Numbered from the stretch's first letter, positions 26,900 through 36,372 are shown. The stretch: 64,000 nt of DNA from Streptomyces filipinensis (GCF_014649495.1 NZ_BMTD01000022.1:62001-126000), one strand, 5' to 3'. The notes: a model not told the origin generated them from the sequence alone. Made by a program: numbers and translations.

Positions 26900-28981
26900 T
26901 CAGGCGCCCTGGCGGAACTCGCACCACACCGCCTTGCCGCCGCCGCGCGCCTCCACGCCCCAGGCTTCGGCGAGCATGTCCACGAGCAGCAGGCCCCGGC
27001 CGGAGACGCCGTCCTCCCCCGCCTCACGGCGCCGTGGCAGGGCGCTGGAGGAGTCCTCGACCTCGATCCGCAGCCTGCGGTCGCCGTCACCGAGGGCCCG
27101 CAGGGTCACGATCGCGGAGCCCTCGGTGTGCATGAGCGCGTTGGTGATCAGCTCGTCGGCGACCAGCTCGATCTCGTCGGCGTGGTCGCGGTAGCCCCAG
27201 GACCGGACCGCGGCCCGGATCAGGTGCCGGGCCTGGGTGAGGGCCTCCGGGTCGCCGGGGGCCACATGCTGCTGGAGCCGGCCGCCGGCCCGCGGGGCCT
27301 CCGGAACGCGCCGGCGCAGCAGGAGCAGCGCCACGTCGTCGTCGCCGCCCCGCTCCTCGGCCAGCTGGATCAGCCGGTCGGCGAGCTCCCGCACGTCCCG
27401 GGGGCCGTGCGTGACGAGCTCCGTCAGGCGGCGCATGCCGTCGTCGAGGTCGGTGCCGGGCTGTTCCACGAGCCCGTCGGTGCACAGCAGCAGGGTGTGG
27501 CCGGGGTCGAGTTCGAGGGTGGAGACGGGGTACTCGAGGCGGCCGAACTCGGCGGACAGGCCGAGCGGCAGCCCGCCCTCGACCGGGACCCGGGTGCAGG
27601 TCCCGTCGACCTGCCGGATCAGCGGGTCGATGTGCCCGGCACGGACCGCCTGCATGACGCCGGTGGACAGGTCCGCCTCGGCGTACAGACAGGTGGCGAA
27701 GCGGTCGGTGTCGAGCTCGTGGAGGAAGACCGAGGCGCGGGCCATCACCGTGGCCGGCGGGTGCCCCTCGGCGGCGTAGGCGCGCAGCACGATCCGCAGC
27801 TGGCCCATGACGGCCGCGGCGTGCGTGTCGTGGCCCTGGACGTCGCCGATGACCGCACCCACCCGGCCGCCGGGCAGCGGGATCAGGTCGTACCAGTCGC
27901 CGCCGATGTCCCGGCCGAGGGTGCCCGCGGCAGCGCCCGCGCGGTAGCGCACGGCTATGTCGGCGCCGCGGACGCTGGGGATGGTGCGGGGCAGCATGGC
28001 CTGCTGGAGGCCCTCGGCGACGTCCTTCTCCTGCTCGTAGAGCATGGCCCGCTGCAGGCTCTGCGCGATGCTGGAGCCGAGCGCGACCAGGACGGCGCGT
28101 TCCTCGGTGGAGAAGCCGCGCCGGTCGCTGTAGAGCAGCCCCATCGCGCCGATCGGGCGGGCCTGGGCGATCAGTGGCAGATAGGCCGCCGAGGTGATGT
28201 GCAGGTCGGTGAGGTGCGGCCACAGGATCGGGTAGTCCTGGGCGAACTCCTCCGGGGACTCGATGAACCGCGGCACGAGGGTGCGGACGACCTCGCTCAT
28301 CGGGTACGGCTCGTCGATCCGGGTGATCTGGGTGCCGGGGACGGAGGCACCGGCGGGTCCCTCGGCGACGAGCCGGATCCGGCCGGCCTCCACCAGCCCC
28401 ATCACCAGGCTGGCCGCGCCGAGGTGGCGGATGCCGTGGGTGTTCTGGAGGGCGTCGATGACGTCGTGGACGCTGCGGGCGTGGGCGAGGGCGGCGGAGA
28501 CGGCCTGGACGACGTTCGTCTGCTGGCGGAACGCCTCGTCCTGGGCGGCCCGCAGGCTGCGTTCCGCGCTCTCGGCGAGCTCCTCGGTGGCGTCGCGGAC
28601 GATGCCGACGACCCGGCGCGGGCGGCCGGTGGCGTCGCGGCGGATGTAGCCCTGGGTGTGGGTCCAGCGCGGGGTGCCGTCACGGCGGCGGATGCGGAAG
28701 TAGGCCCCGTAGTTCTCGCTGCCGTCCTTGATGGCCCGCGCCACCGCCGCGTCCAGCCGGGCCGCCTCGGGCGGCGGCACCCGGAGGACCAGTGACTCGG
28801 GGCGCCCGTCGTACTCCTCGGGCAGCAGGTCGAACACCTGGTACGCCTGGGCGTCCATGTGGAACAGACCCGTGTCCAGGTCCCAGTCGAACGTGCCCAT
28901 GCGGTTGAGCGCCAGGATCGGATCCGGGTGGGCGGGCCAGTCCTCGGACAGTGACACGGCGCTCGCTCCCCGCTCTGCCAT
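26900..28981 (-). CDS. PAS-GAF-SpoIIE (PP2C) phosphatase with C-terminal HATPase kinase domain
   Basis: 693 residues from an ATG at 28981 with AAGGTGG upstream; an in-frame TTG at 29029 is less likely. A PAS fold (about 20-135) and a GAF domain (about 155-320) sense signals. The SpoIIE/RsbU-type PP2C domain (about 345-555) includes IGGDWYDLIPL and IGDVQGHD. An anti-sigma-like histidine kinase ATPase domain (about 580-690) contains ELITNALMHT and GRGLLLVD. The fusion of phosphatase and RsbW-like kinase allows control of anti-anti-sigma proteins in both directions. Such proteins are numerous in Streptomyces and the partner here is unknown. Confidence 0.88.
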   Translation of the reverse strand: MAERGASAVSLSEDWPAHPDPILALNRMGTFDWDLDTGLFHMDAQAYQVFDLLPEEYDGRPESLVLRVPPPEAARLDAAVARAIKDGSENYGAYFRIRRRDGTPRWTHTQGYIRRDATGRPRRVVGIVRDATEELAESAERSLRAAQDEAFRQQTNVVQAVSAALAHARSVHDVIDALQNTHGIRHLGAASLVMGLVEAGRIRLVAEGPAGASVPGTQITRIDEPYPMSEVVRTLVPRFIESPEEFAQDYPILWPHLTDLHITSAAYLPLIAQARPIGAMGLLYSDRRGFSTEERAVLVALGSSIAQSLQRAMLYEQEKDVAEGLQQAMLPRTIPSVRGADIAVRYRAGAAAGTLGRDIGGDWYDLIPLPGGRVGAVIGDVQGHDTHAAAVMGQLRIVLRAYAAEGHPPATVMARASVFLHELDTDRFATCLYAEADLSTGVMQAVRAGHIDPLIRQVDGTCTRVPVEGGLPLGLSAEFGRLEYPVSTLELDPGHTLLLCTDGLVEQPGTDLDDGMRRLTELVTHGPRDVRELADRLIQLAEERGGDDDVALLLLRRRVPEAPRAGGRLQQHVAPGDPEALTQARHLIRAAVRSWGYRDHADEIELVADELITNALMHTEGSAIVTLRALGDGDRRLRIEVEDSSSALPRRREAGEDGVSGRGLLLVDMLAEAWGVEARGGGKAVWCEFRQGA

Positions 28982-29054
28982 GGGCCCACCTTGCCAGGAT
29001 TCGTGCGATTCTTCGACCTGATCGCCCAAGGGTTTCGGGGAGTGCGGGGCGGGC

Positions 29055-30365
29055 TCAGCCGCCGGGGAGATCCGTGCGGGTGCCGGGGGTGGCGCCGTGC
29101 GTCGTCCCGGACACCGCCGCCGGCCGGGAGCCGGACGGGGCGTCCAGGCCCGTTCCGCCGTCGGGCAGGCCGGGGGCGGCGGGCAGGTTCGCGGCGTCCG
29201 GCGGGTGGGAGGCGGCGGGCAGGCCGAAATCGTCGAGCGGGCCGGCGTCGGGCCCCGGGTCGGGGTGGGCGTCGGGCGGGGCCGGAGCGGGACCGAGGAA
29301 AGGCGGGGTCAGCGGGACGGCCGTGGCGGGGGCCGTGGTGGTCCGCCCGGCGAACGGATCCAGGGCCGTCGGGGGCAGCGCCGCCGGCGGCCTGCCGGTC
29401 GCACCGGGCGGGGTTCTGGGCCCGCTCACCGCCGGACGGGGCAGGGCGTCGTACGGGGGTGCGGTGGCGGCCGTGGTGGCCGTCGGGGCGGGGCTGTCGC
29501 CGGGTGCGGTGGCGGCTCCGGCGGGTGCGGGTACGACCTGGTCGTCGCGCACGTCGTGGCCGATCCTGCGTCTGATCCAGGTGCGGGCGTGGGCGTTGAC
29601 GAGCGTGATGCTGGTGACGGCCCGGGGCGCCGGCGTCACCGCGATCACCTGGCCGGGCCGGTAGCCGGACCAGGCGGTGCCGCGGGCGCCGAAGCCACCG
29701 CGGGCCGGCGCGGGCCACCCCAGCGGATTGCCGCAGGCGCAGCGCACCCGGGGCACGCCCCGGTCGTCGACGAGGACCGCGGTACCGGCCTGGAGCACGG
29801 CCTGGTGCCCCACCGCCTTCCCGGCGCGGTAGCCGTGGCTGGTGACCCGGGTGTCGGCGCGCAGCACGACCGGGGTCAGGCCGTGCAGATAGCCGGGAAT
29901 GCCGCTCGCGGAGATACCGGCCGCGTGGGCGAAGGCGTCCCCCCGGTCCCGGTCCGCCGTCAGGTAGGCGATCTGCCGCTGGACGTCACAGCCGGCGACG
30001 CCCGCGGTGCCGCCGTAGAGGCCGGGAGTGGCGCCGGACAGGACACGTACCGCGCTCAGGGGCGCGGCGACCAGTGCGGCGGGCAGCGCCGGCCCGGAGG
30101 AGGTGGCCGGGGGCGGCCCGGTGGAACTGACGCCCGGGGTCCGGGTCGCGGTGGGATCGGCGCCGGCCGCGTCGGGTACCGCCGGCTCGCCGGTCCCGGT
30201 GACCGTGGAACCGGTGAAGGGGTCAGGGCCCTGGGCCGCCGCGGGCACGAGGTAGACGTCCCCGCCCATCCGGGCCGCCTTGACACCGGGGTGCACGCAG
30301 CCGGCGACGAGGAGCATCACCGAGAGGGCGCAGGCCGTGACGATGGATCCGGTGGGTATCCGCAC
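29055..30365 (-). CDS. Lipoprotein with DUF6777-like domain and proline-rich tail
   Basis: 436 residues from a GTG preceded by GCGGAG. The signal (IVTACALSVMLLVAGC) has a good lipobox. A conserved phrase DVYLVPAAAQGPDPFTGST opens the body, and a domain about 110-290 has four cysteines and ends with VRCACGNPLGWPAPA. From about residue 300 the chain is almost all Pro, Ala, Thr, Gly and Asp. This fits proteins annotated DUF6777 in Streptomyces (from memory). No enzyme motif is seen. It is divergent from an LMF1-like gene. Confidence 0.68.
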   Translation of the reverse strand: MRIPTGSIVTACALSVMLLVAGCVHPGVKAARMGGDVYLVPAAAQGPDPFTGSTVTGTGEPAVPDAAGADPTATRTPGVSSTGPPPATSSGPALPAALVAAPLSAVRVLSGATPGLYGGTAGVAGCDVQRQIAYLTADRDRGDAFAHAAGISASGIPGYLHGLTPVVLRADTRVTSHGYRAGKAVGHQAVLQAGTAVLVDDRGVPRVRCACGNPLGWPAPARGGFGARGTAWSGYRPGQVIAVTPAPRAVTSITLVNAHARTWIRRRIGHDVRDDQVVPAPAGAATAPGDSPAPTATTAATAPPYDALPRPAVSGPRTPPGATGRPPAALPPTALDPFAGRTTTAPATAVPLTPPFLGPAPAPPDAHPDPGPDAGPLDDFGLPAASHPPDAANLPAAPGLPDGGTGLDAPSGSRPAAVSGTTHGATPGTRTDLPGG

Positions 30366-30495
30366 CGTACACTCCGCATCACTGTGGGTGACTTCTCCCC
30401 ATTGTGTGCATCGCGCCCGTCGGGCTGGCAACTCGGGGAAGGTCATGATGAGGACGACACCGGCGCTGTAGCCACGACGAAGGGCGCGCACCGTC

Positions 30496-31917
30496 GTGAA
30501 CTGGTTCACCGCTGCCGACTACTGGCTGAGCCGACTGGTCTTCCAGCGGGCTCTGGCCGCCCTGTACCTGGTCGGTTTCCTGACGGCGGCACTGCAGTTC
30601 CGCGCCCTGCTGGGGGAACGCGGCATGCTGCCGATCCCCCGGTTCGTGGCGCGGATCCCCTTCGCCCGGGCCCCGAGCCTGTTCCAGCTGCACTATTCCG
30701 ACCGCTTCTTCGCCGGGTGCGCCTGGGCCGGCTGCGCGGTGTCGGCGGCCCTGCTCGCCGGCGCGGACTCGCTGCTGCCGCTCTGGGCCGGGATCCTGCT
30801 GTGGCTGGTGCCGTGGGCGCTGTACCTGTCGGTCGTCAACGTCGGGCAGACCTGGTACGCGTTCGGCTGGGAGTCGCTGCTGCTGGAGACGGGCTTCCTG
30901 GCCGCGTTCCTCGGCAACGACGAGGTGGCGCCGCCGGTCGTGGTGCTGTTCCTGCTGCGCTGGATCCTGTTCCGGGTGGAGTTCGGCGCCGGGCTGATCA
31001 AGATGCGCGGCGACGCGTGCTGGCGGAAGCTGACCTGTCTGGACTACCACCACGAGACGCAGCCCATGCCGGGCCCGCTGAGCTGGTTCTTCCACCACCT
31101 GCCGAAGCCGCTGCACCGGGTGGAGGTGGCCGCGAACCACGTCACCCAGCTGGTCGTACCGGTGCTGCTGTTCACCCCGCAGCCGATCGCCTCGGCGGCC
31201 GCCGCCCTGATGATCGTCACCCAGCTGTGGCTGGTGCTGTCGGGCAACTTCTCCTGGCTGAACTGGATCACCATCGTGCTGGCCCTGTCCGCGCTCCGGA
31301 TCCCCACGTCCGCGCCGTCCGTGCCGCCGGCGCCGCTGTGGTACGAGGTCCTGGTGCTCGCGGTCGCCGCGCTGCTGGTCTTCCTGAGCTATCACCCGGT
31401 GGTCAACATGATCTCCCGCCGCCAGGTCATGAACCGCTCCTTCGATCCGCTGCACCTGGTGAACACCTACGGCGCGTTCGGCAGCGTCAGCCGGATCCGC
31501 TACGAGGTGGTGGTCGAGGGCACGCTGGACGCCGTACCGCGCGAGGACTCGGACTGGCGGGAGTACGAGTTCCGGGGCAAGCCCGGTGACACCCGGCACT
31601 GGCCGCGTCAGTTCGCCCCCTACCATCTGCGCCTGGACTGGCTGATGTGGTTCGCGGCGCTGTCCCCGGGCTATGCCGGCGACTGGTTCGGCCCTCTGGT
31701 GGAACGCCTGCTGGAGAACGACCGCGACACCCTGCGCCTGCTGCGCCGCTCCCCCTTCCCGCCCCCCACCCCGCCCCGCTACGTCCGGGCCCGCCTCTTC
31801 CGGTACCGCTTCACCAGCTGGCGCGAGCTGCGGGAGTCGGGTGCGTGCTGGGAGCGGACGTACGTGCGCGAGTATCTGCCCCCGACGCGGCTGGCGGCGG
31901 TGGCCCGGCGGTCGTGA
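30496..31917 (+). CDS. Lipase maturation factor (LMF1)-family membrane protein
   Basis: 473 residues from a GTG. About eight membrane helices in the first 310 residues carry the LMF1 signatures RWILFRVEFGAGLIKMRGD and CWRKLTCLDYHHETQPMP. The C-terminal soluble part includes VNTYGAFGSVSRIRYE and the LRLDWLMWFAAL block. In animals LMF1 helps fold dimeric lipases in the endoplasmic reticulum; the bacterial homologues have no proven function, and nothing nearby looks like a lipase partner. Confidence 0.85.
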   Translation: MNWFTAADYWLSRLVFQRALAALYLVGFLTAALQFRALLGERGMLPIPRFVARIPFARAPSLFQLHYSDRFFAGCAWAGCAVSAALLAGADSLLPLWAGILLWLVPWALYLSVVNVGQTWYAFGWESLLLETGFLAAFLGNDEVAPPVVVLFLLRWILFRVEFGAGLIKMRGDACWRKLTCLDYHHETQPMPGPLSWFFHHLPKPLHRVEVAANHVTQLVVPVLLFTPQPIASAAAALMIVTQLWLVLSGNFSWLNWITIVLALSALRIPTSAPSVPPAPLWYEVLVLAVAALLVFLSYHPVVNMISRRQVMNRSFDPLHLVNTYGAFGSVSRIRYEVVVEGTLDAVPREDSDWREYEFRGKPGDTRHWPRQFAPYHLRLDWLMWFAALSPGYAGDWFGPLVERLLENDRDTLRLLRRSPFPPPTPPRYVRARLFRYRFTSWRELRESGACWERTYVREYLPPTRLAAVARRS

Positions 31918-31940
31918 GCGGGTGAGCCGCCGGGGACGGT

Positions 31941-32450
31941 CTACGGAGCCGGTCGCGTTGCGGCGGGGGCCGGGTGGGACCGGGTGCGGTAGCGGCTGCG
32001 GAACTCGGCCAGCAGTTCGTCGGTCGCCTCGGCCCCGGCGCTCACGGCGGCGTGCACGTCACGGAAGTAGTCCTCGTAGCCGGCCGGGGTGTAGAGGCAC
32101 AGTGCGCGCGCCGGGACCGGGCCGGCGTTGCGGAAGCCGTGCGGCGTGCCGCGGGTGGCGGCGAGCAGGTGTCCGGGGCCGGCCGTCAGCTCGCCGTCAC
32201 CGGTGTGGAGCGTCAACTCGCCTTCAAGGACGTAGAAGTACTCGTCGTGTCCCTCGTGCACATGGGGCCGGGCGCCGATGGTGCCGGGCGCGAGGGTGAA
32301 CTCCTCGAAGGCGAAGTGCCCGCCCGTGTGCTCGCCGGTGAGCCGGAAGAAGTGCGCGACACCGGCGACGTCGATGAGTTCGCCGTCCTGCGGGCGGCGC
32401 AGCAACGGGCGGTCCGGCGTACGGGTCTGATGATCGGTCATGACGGTCAT
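31941..32450 (-). CDS. Single-domain cupin protein, last gene of the fucose-type operon
   Basis: 169 residues. The first cupin motif reads HVHEGHDEYFYVLEG (His-x-His-x4-Glu) and the second TPHGFRN, so a metal site is likely. Cupins range from sugar-acid isomerases to quercetinase-like and diketone dioxygenases, and the reaction cannot be read from sequence. It starts 25 bases after the lactonase-like gene stop and probably belongs to that operon. The ATG at 32450 is one of three close in-frame starts (32456, 32450, 32441). It converges with the LMF1-like gene. Confidence 0.78.
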   Translation of the reverse strand: MTVMTDHQTRTPDRPLLRRPQDGELIDVAGVAHFFRLTGEHTGGHFAFEEFTLAPGTIGARPHVHEGHDEYFYVLEGELTLHTGDGELTAGPGHLLAATRGTPHGFRNAGPVPARALCLYTPAGYEDYFRDVHAAVSAGAEATDELLAEFRSRYRTRSHPAPAATRPAP

Positions 32451-32475
32451 TGTCACCCACCGGGCCGACAGCCGG

Positions 32476-33315
32476 TCACAGGCCGTAGACGGCGGTGGCG
32501 GTGCCGCCGAAGACGGCCCGGCGTTCCGCCTCGCCGAGGCCGGAGGTCAACTCGGCCGCGGCGGCGTGCACGTCGGCGTAGGTGGCCGCCGGCGTGCACA
32601 CCGGCCAGTCGGAGCCGAACATCAGACGGTCCGGGCCGAAGGCCTCCAGGGCCGTGTCCGTGTAGGGACGCAGGTCGGCCGTCGTCCAGCTGGCGGGGTC
32701 GGCCTCGGTGACCAGGCCGGAGAGTTTGGCGACGGTGTTGGGCAGGGCGGCGAGCGCGCGCAGGTCCCTCGCCCAGGGTTCGCGTACCCCCGCGGCGATC
32801 GGCGGTTTGCCCAAGTGGTCCAGGGCGAACACCAGGTGGGGCAACGACGCGGCCGCCTGGGCACAGGCCGGGAGCTGGTGGGGCAGGACGACCAGGTCGT
32901 ACACCAGCCCCGCCGCCGCCACGGCCGCGAGCCCGCGCCGTACGTCCTCGCGCAGCAGCCACCCGGGGTCCGGTTCGCCCTGGACCTGGTGCCGGATGCC
33001 CTTCAGGAAGGCTCCGCCGGGGAGCTCGCGCAGGCGGGCGAGCTCGTCGGCGACGTCCGGGCGGGTGAGGTCGGTCCAGCCCACCACGCCGGCGATCAGC
33101 TCGTGTCCGGCCGCCAGGGCCAGGAACTCCGGGGTCTCCTCCGCGACGGTGACCGTCTGCACCAGGACGGTACGGTCCACTCCGGCCGCGCGGGCCTCGG
33201 GCTCCAGGTCGGCGAGCGTGAAGGTGCGGCGCAGCGGCTGGAGCCCGGGGCCCTTGATCCAGTCCTGGTCGCGGACGGACAGGTCCCAGAGATGGTGGTG
33301 GGCGTCGACGCTCAT
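32476..33315 (-). CDS. Amidohydrolase-2 family lactonase, probable L-fuconolactone hydrolase
   Basis: 279 residues. The N-terminal DAHHHLWD supplies the His-x-His metal site, and FGSDWP near the C-terminus supplies the conserved aspartate of COG3618 hydrolases. In Xanthomonas and relatives this family opens L-fucono-1,5-lactone to L-fuconate. The start codon overlaps the stop of the aldo/keto reductase gene (ATGA), so the two are coupled. With the dehydratase, reductase and SDR upstream it fits step two of oxidative fucose breakdown. Confidence 0.82.
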   Translation of the reverse strand: MSVDAHHHLWDLSVRDQDWIKGPGLQPLRRTFTLADLEPEARAAGVDRTVLVQTVTVAEETPEFLALAAGHELIAGVVGWTDLTRPDVADELARLRELPGGAFLKGIRHQVQGEPDPGWLLREDVRRGLAAVAAAGLVYDLVVLPHQLPACAQAAASLPHLVFALDHLGKPPIAAGVREPWARDLRALAALPNTVAKLSGLVTEADPASWTTADLRPYTDTALEAFGPDRLMFGSDWPVCTPAATYADVHAAAAELTSGLGEAERRAVFGGTATAVYGL

Positions 33316-34283
33316 GGCAGCTCCCGGACGACGGGCAGCAGGCCGGACTCCCGCAGCTCCCGCCAGAACTCCGGTGGGACCTGGGACGCGAACTGGTCGG
33401 CGCAGTCATGGACTTCGGGCGCGGAACGGGGCCCGGACAGGACGCAGGCGACGGCCGGGTGGGCGGAGGTGAAGGCCAGCGCGGCGGCGCGCAGGGTGGT
33501 GCCGTGCCGCTCGGCGACGGCCTTCATGCGCAGGGCGCGGCCCAGCAACTCCCGTGGCGCCCGGGTGTAGTCGTACGTCGCCCCGGGGGCCGGGTCCGCC
33601 AGCAGGCCCGAGTTGAAGACTCCGCCGAGGACCACCGCCACCCCGTGCTCGGCGGCCGCGGGCAGCAGAGCGGTTGCGGCGCTCTGGTCGAGCAGGGTGT
33701 AGCGGCCCGCGCACAGGACCACGTCGACGTCGGTGTCGCGGACGAACCGGGTGAGCGTCCCGGCCTGGTTCATGCCCGCGCCGATCGCGCCGACGACGCC
33801 TTCGGCGCGCAGCCGCTCCAGGGCCGGGTAGCCCTCGCGGAAGGCCTGCTCGGCGTGGTCGTCGGGGTCGTGCAGGTAGACGACGTCGACCCGGTCCAGG
33901 CCGAGGCGGGTGAGGGAGGCCTCCAGGGTGCGGCGGACGCCGTCGGCGCTGAAGTCCCAGACGCGGCGGTGGGTGGCGGGTACGGCAAAGCCGTGGGCCA
34001 GGTCGTCGCCGGCGCCGTCGGCGGGGTCGAGGCGGCGGCCGACCTTGGTGGAGACCGTGTAGCCGGCGCGGTCGTACCCGCGCAGAGCCGCGCCGAGCCG
34101 GCGTTCGGACAGGCCGAGACCGTAGTGCGGAGCCGTGTCGAAGTACCGGATGCCGCGCTGCCAGGCGGCGCGTACGGCGTCGTGGGCCTGTTCGTCGTCC
34201 AGCGGGGTGTAGAGGTTGCCGAGCGCCGCGGCGCCGAAGCCGAGCGGGGTGACCTCGACGCCGCTGCGGCCGAGCCGCCTCAC
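33312..34283 (-). CDS. Aldo/keto reductase, probable L-fucose dehydrogenase
   Basis: 323 residues from a GTG that overlaps the SDR stop codon (GTGA). The catalytic tetrad is complete: Asp49, Tyr54, Lys80 and His138 (FDTAPHYG, STK, YLHDP). Related AKRs oxidise L-fucose or D-threo-aldoses to the lactone with NAD(P). Its place in a coupled run with L-fuconate dehydratase and a lactonase makes the first step of the pathway the best assignment. L-galactose or D-arabinose, which share stereochemistry, could also be substrates. Confidence 0.8.
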   Translation of the reverse strand: MRRLGRSGVEVTPLGFGAAALGNLYTPLDDEQAHDAVRAAWQRGIRYFDTAPHYGLGLSERRLGAALRGYDRAGYTVSTKVGRRLDPADGAGDDLAHGFAVPATHRRVWDFSADGVRRTLEASLTRLGLDRVDVVYLHDPDDHAEQAFREGYPALERLRAEGVVGAIGAGMNQAGTLTRFVRDTDVDVVLCAGRYTLLDQSAATALLPAAAEHGVAVVLGGVFNSGLLADPAPGATYDYTRAPRELLGRALRMKAVAERHGTTLRAAALAFTSAHPAVACVLSGPRSAPEVHDCADQFASQVPPEFWRELRESGLLPVVRELP

Positions 34284-35035
34284 TGGCCCACCGGTCGCAG
34301 CCGGAGGCCCTGCATGCCGCCGTCGACGGCGAGGGCGGTGCCGGTGGTGGCGCCCGACAGGGGGCTGGCCAGGTAGGCGATGGCACCCGCCACTTCGGCG
34401 GCGGTGACGAGGCGGCCGGTGGGCTGGCGGGCCTGGAGGGCGGCGCGTTCGGCGGCCGGGTCGGGGGCCGCGTCCAGCAGCCGGCCGATCCACGGGGTGT
34501 CCGCCGTACCGGGGTTGACGCAGTTGACGCGGATGCCCTCGCGGACGTGGTCGGCGGCCATGGCGAGGGTCAGGGAGTACACGGCGCCCTTGGTGGCGCT
34601 GTACAGGGCGCGCCGGGGCAGTCCGGCGGTGGCGGCGATGGAGCAGGTGTTGACGATCGCCGCGCGGTCCGAGCGGCGCAGGTGCGGGAGGGCGGCGCGG
34701 GTGGTGCGGACCATACCGAGGACGTTGACGTCGAAGACGCGTTGCCACTCGGTGTCGTCGTTGTCCTCGACCGTGCCCTGGGCGCCGATCCCGGCGTTGT
34801 TGACCAGGACGTCCAGGCCGCCGAGGTCCTCGGCGGCCCGCTCGACGGCCGCGCGGACCGAGGCGTCGTCGGTGACGTCGGCGCGGTGGGCGATCAGCGG
34901 CCTGTCGACGCCCGTCGTGTCCCGGTCGAGGACGGCGACCCGGGCGCCGCGCGCGGCGAGGAGGTCGGCGGTGGCCCGGCCGATGCCGGACGCTCCGCCG
35001 GTGACCAGGGCCCTCAGGCCCTCGAAGTCGCTCAT
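34280..35035 (-). CDS. SDR oxidoreductase, probable 2-keto-3-deoxy-L-fuconate dehydrogenase
   Basis: 251 residues. The cofactor motif TGGASGIG (13-19), NNAG (79-82) and the catalytic residues Ser132, Tyr145 and Lys149 are intact, so it is a classical SDR. The ATG overlaps the fuconate dehydratase stop (ATGA). In the Xanthomonas pathway an SDR oxidises the C4 hydroxyl of 2-keto-3-deoxy-L-fuconate to the 2,4-diketo acid, and the context here supports that role. Substrate choice remains inferred. Confidence 0.82.
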   Translation of the reverse strand: MSDFEGLRALVTGGASGIGRATADLLAARGARVAVLDRDTTGVDRPLIAHRADVTDDASVRAAVERAAEDLGGLDVLVNNAGIGAQGTVEDNDDTEWQRVFDVNVLGMVRTTRAALPHLRRSDRAAIVNTCSIAATAGLPRRALYSATKGAVYSLTLAMAADHVREGIRVNCVNPGTADTPWIGRLLDAAPDPAAERAALQARQPTGRLVTAAEVAGAIAYLASPLSGATTGTALAVDGGMQGLRLRPVGQ

Positions 35036-36372
35036 GCGGCCTGTCCCTTCCGGGGGTCGGGGCCGGCGGTCCAGTAGGTGCCGCCGGGGAACGTGTAGCG
35101 CGCGAGGGACTCCGGGCACAGGGCGGCGGAGAATCCGGGCGCGGTGGGTGCGCTGTAGTGGCCGTCGCGGATGACGACGGGGGTGACGAAGTGCTCGTGG
35201 AGGTGGTCGACGTACTCGATGACCCGGTCCTCGGTGGTGCCCGAGACCGCCAGGTAGTCGAACATCGCCAGGTGCTGGACGAGTTCGCACAGGCCGACCC
35301 CGCCCGCGTGCGGGCAGACCGGCACGCCGAACTTGGCGGCGAGCAGCAGGATGGCGAGGTTCTCGTTGACGCCGGCGACGCGGGCCGCGTCGATCTGGAC
35401 GATGTCGAGGGCGCCCGCCTGGAGCAGCTGCTTGAAGACGATCCGGTTGTGCACGTGTTCGCCGGTGGCGACCTTCACCGGGGCGACGGCGCGGCGGATC
35501 GCGGCGTGGCCGAGCACATCGTCGGGGCTGGTGGGCTCCTCGATCCAGTACGGGCCGAACTCCGCGAGTGCCCTGGTCCAGCGGATCGCCTCGTCGACGT
35601 TCCAGCGCTGGTTGGCGTCCACGGCGAGCCGGATGTCCGGTCCGACGGCCGCGCGGGCGACCCGGCAGCGCCGGATGTCGTCGTCGAGGTCGGCCCCGAC
35701 CTTCAGCTTGATCTGTGTGAAGCCGTCGGCGACGGCCTGTGCGGCGAGCCGGCTCAGCTTGGCGTCGTCGTAGCCGAGCCAGCCCGGGGAGGTGGTGTAG
35801 GCGGGGTAGCCGCGCTCCAGCAGCCGGGCCCGGCGCCTCTCGGTGCCTTCCCGGCCCCGCCCGAGCAGGTCGAGGGCCTCGGCGGGGGTGAGCGCGTCCG
35901 CGATGTAGCGGAAGTCGATCTGTCCGGCCAGCCACGCGGGTTCCGCGTCGGCGAGCAGCCGCCACAGCGGCTTGCCGGCCCGCCGGGCGGCGAGGTCCCA
36001 GACGGCGTTGACGACGGCCCCGATCGCCATGTGCATCACGCCCTTCTCGGGGCCGAGCCAGCGCAGCTGGCTGTCGCCGATCAGGTCCCGGAAGAGCGAG
36101 CCCGGGTCGGCGCACAGCCGGGCCACGTCACGGCCGAGCACATGGTCCCGCAGCGCGTCGATCGCGGCGACCTGGACGTCGTTGCCCCGCCCGATGGTGA
36201 AGACGAACCCGTGTCCCTCGTGCCCGTCGGCCGCGTCGGTGCGCAGCACGACGTAGGCCGCCGAGTAGTCGGGGTCCGGGTTCATCGCGTCGGAGCCGTC
36301 CAGCTCGCGCGAGGTGGGGAAACGGATGTCGTGGGTGTCGACCGCGGTGACGCGGGCGGGGGCCTGGGACAC
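35032..36372 (-). CDS. fucD: L-fuconate dehydratase (enolase superfamily)
   Basis: 446 residues from a GTG at 36372. The N-terminus IRFPTSRELDGSDAMNPDP is characteristic of the L-fuconate dehydratase / human ENOSF1 group. Enolase-superfamily residues are in place: Lys222-x-Lys224, metal ligands Asp252, Glu278 and Glu305, and general base His355 in CPHAGGVG. The enzyme turns L-fuconate into 2-keto-3-deoxy-L-fuconate. It lies 35 bases after the permease gene and is coupled to the SDR gene downstream. Confidence 0.9.
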   Translation of the reverse strand: MSQAPARVTAVDTHDIRFPTSRELDGSDAMNPDPDYSAAYVVLRTDAADGHEGHGFVFTIGRGNDVQVAAIDALRDHVLGRDVARLCADPGSLFRDLIGDSQLRWLGPEKGVMHMAIGAVVNAVWDLAARRAGKPLWRLLADAEPAWLAGQIDFRYIADALTPAEALDLLGRGREGTERRRARLLERGYPAYTTSPGWLGYDDAKLSRLAAQAVADGFTQIKLKVGADLDDDIRRCRVARAAVGPDIRLAVDANQRWNVDEAIRWTRALAEFGPYWIEEPTSPDDVLGHAAIRRAVAPVKVATGEHVHNRIVFKQLLQAGALDIVQIDAARVAGVNENLAILLLAAKFGVPVCPHAGGVGLCELVQHLAMFDYLAVSGTTEDRVIEYVDHLHEHFVTPVVIRDGHYSAPTAPGFSAALCPESLARYTFPGGTYWTAGPDPRKGQAA

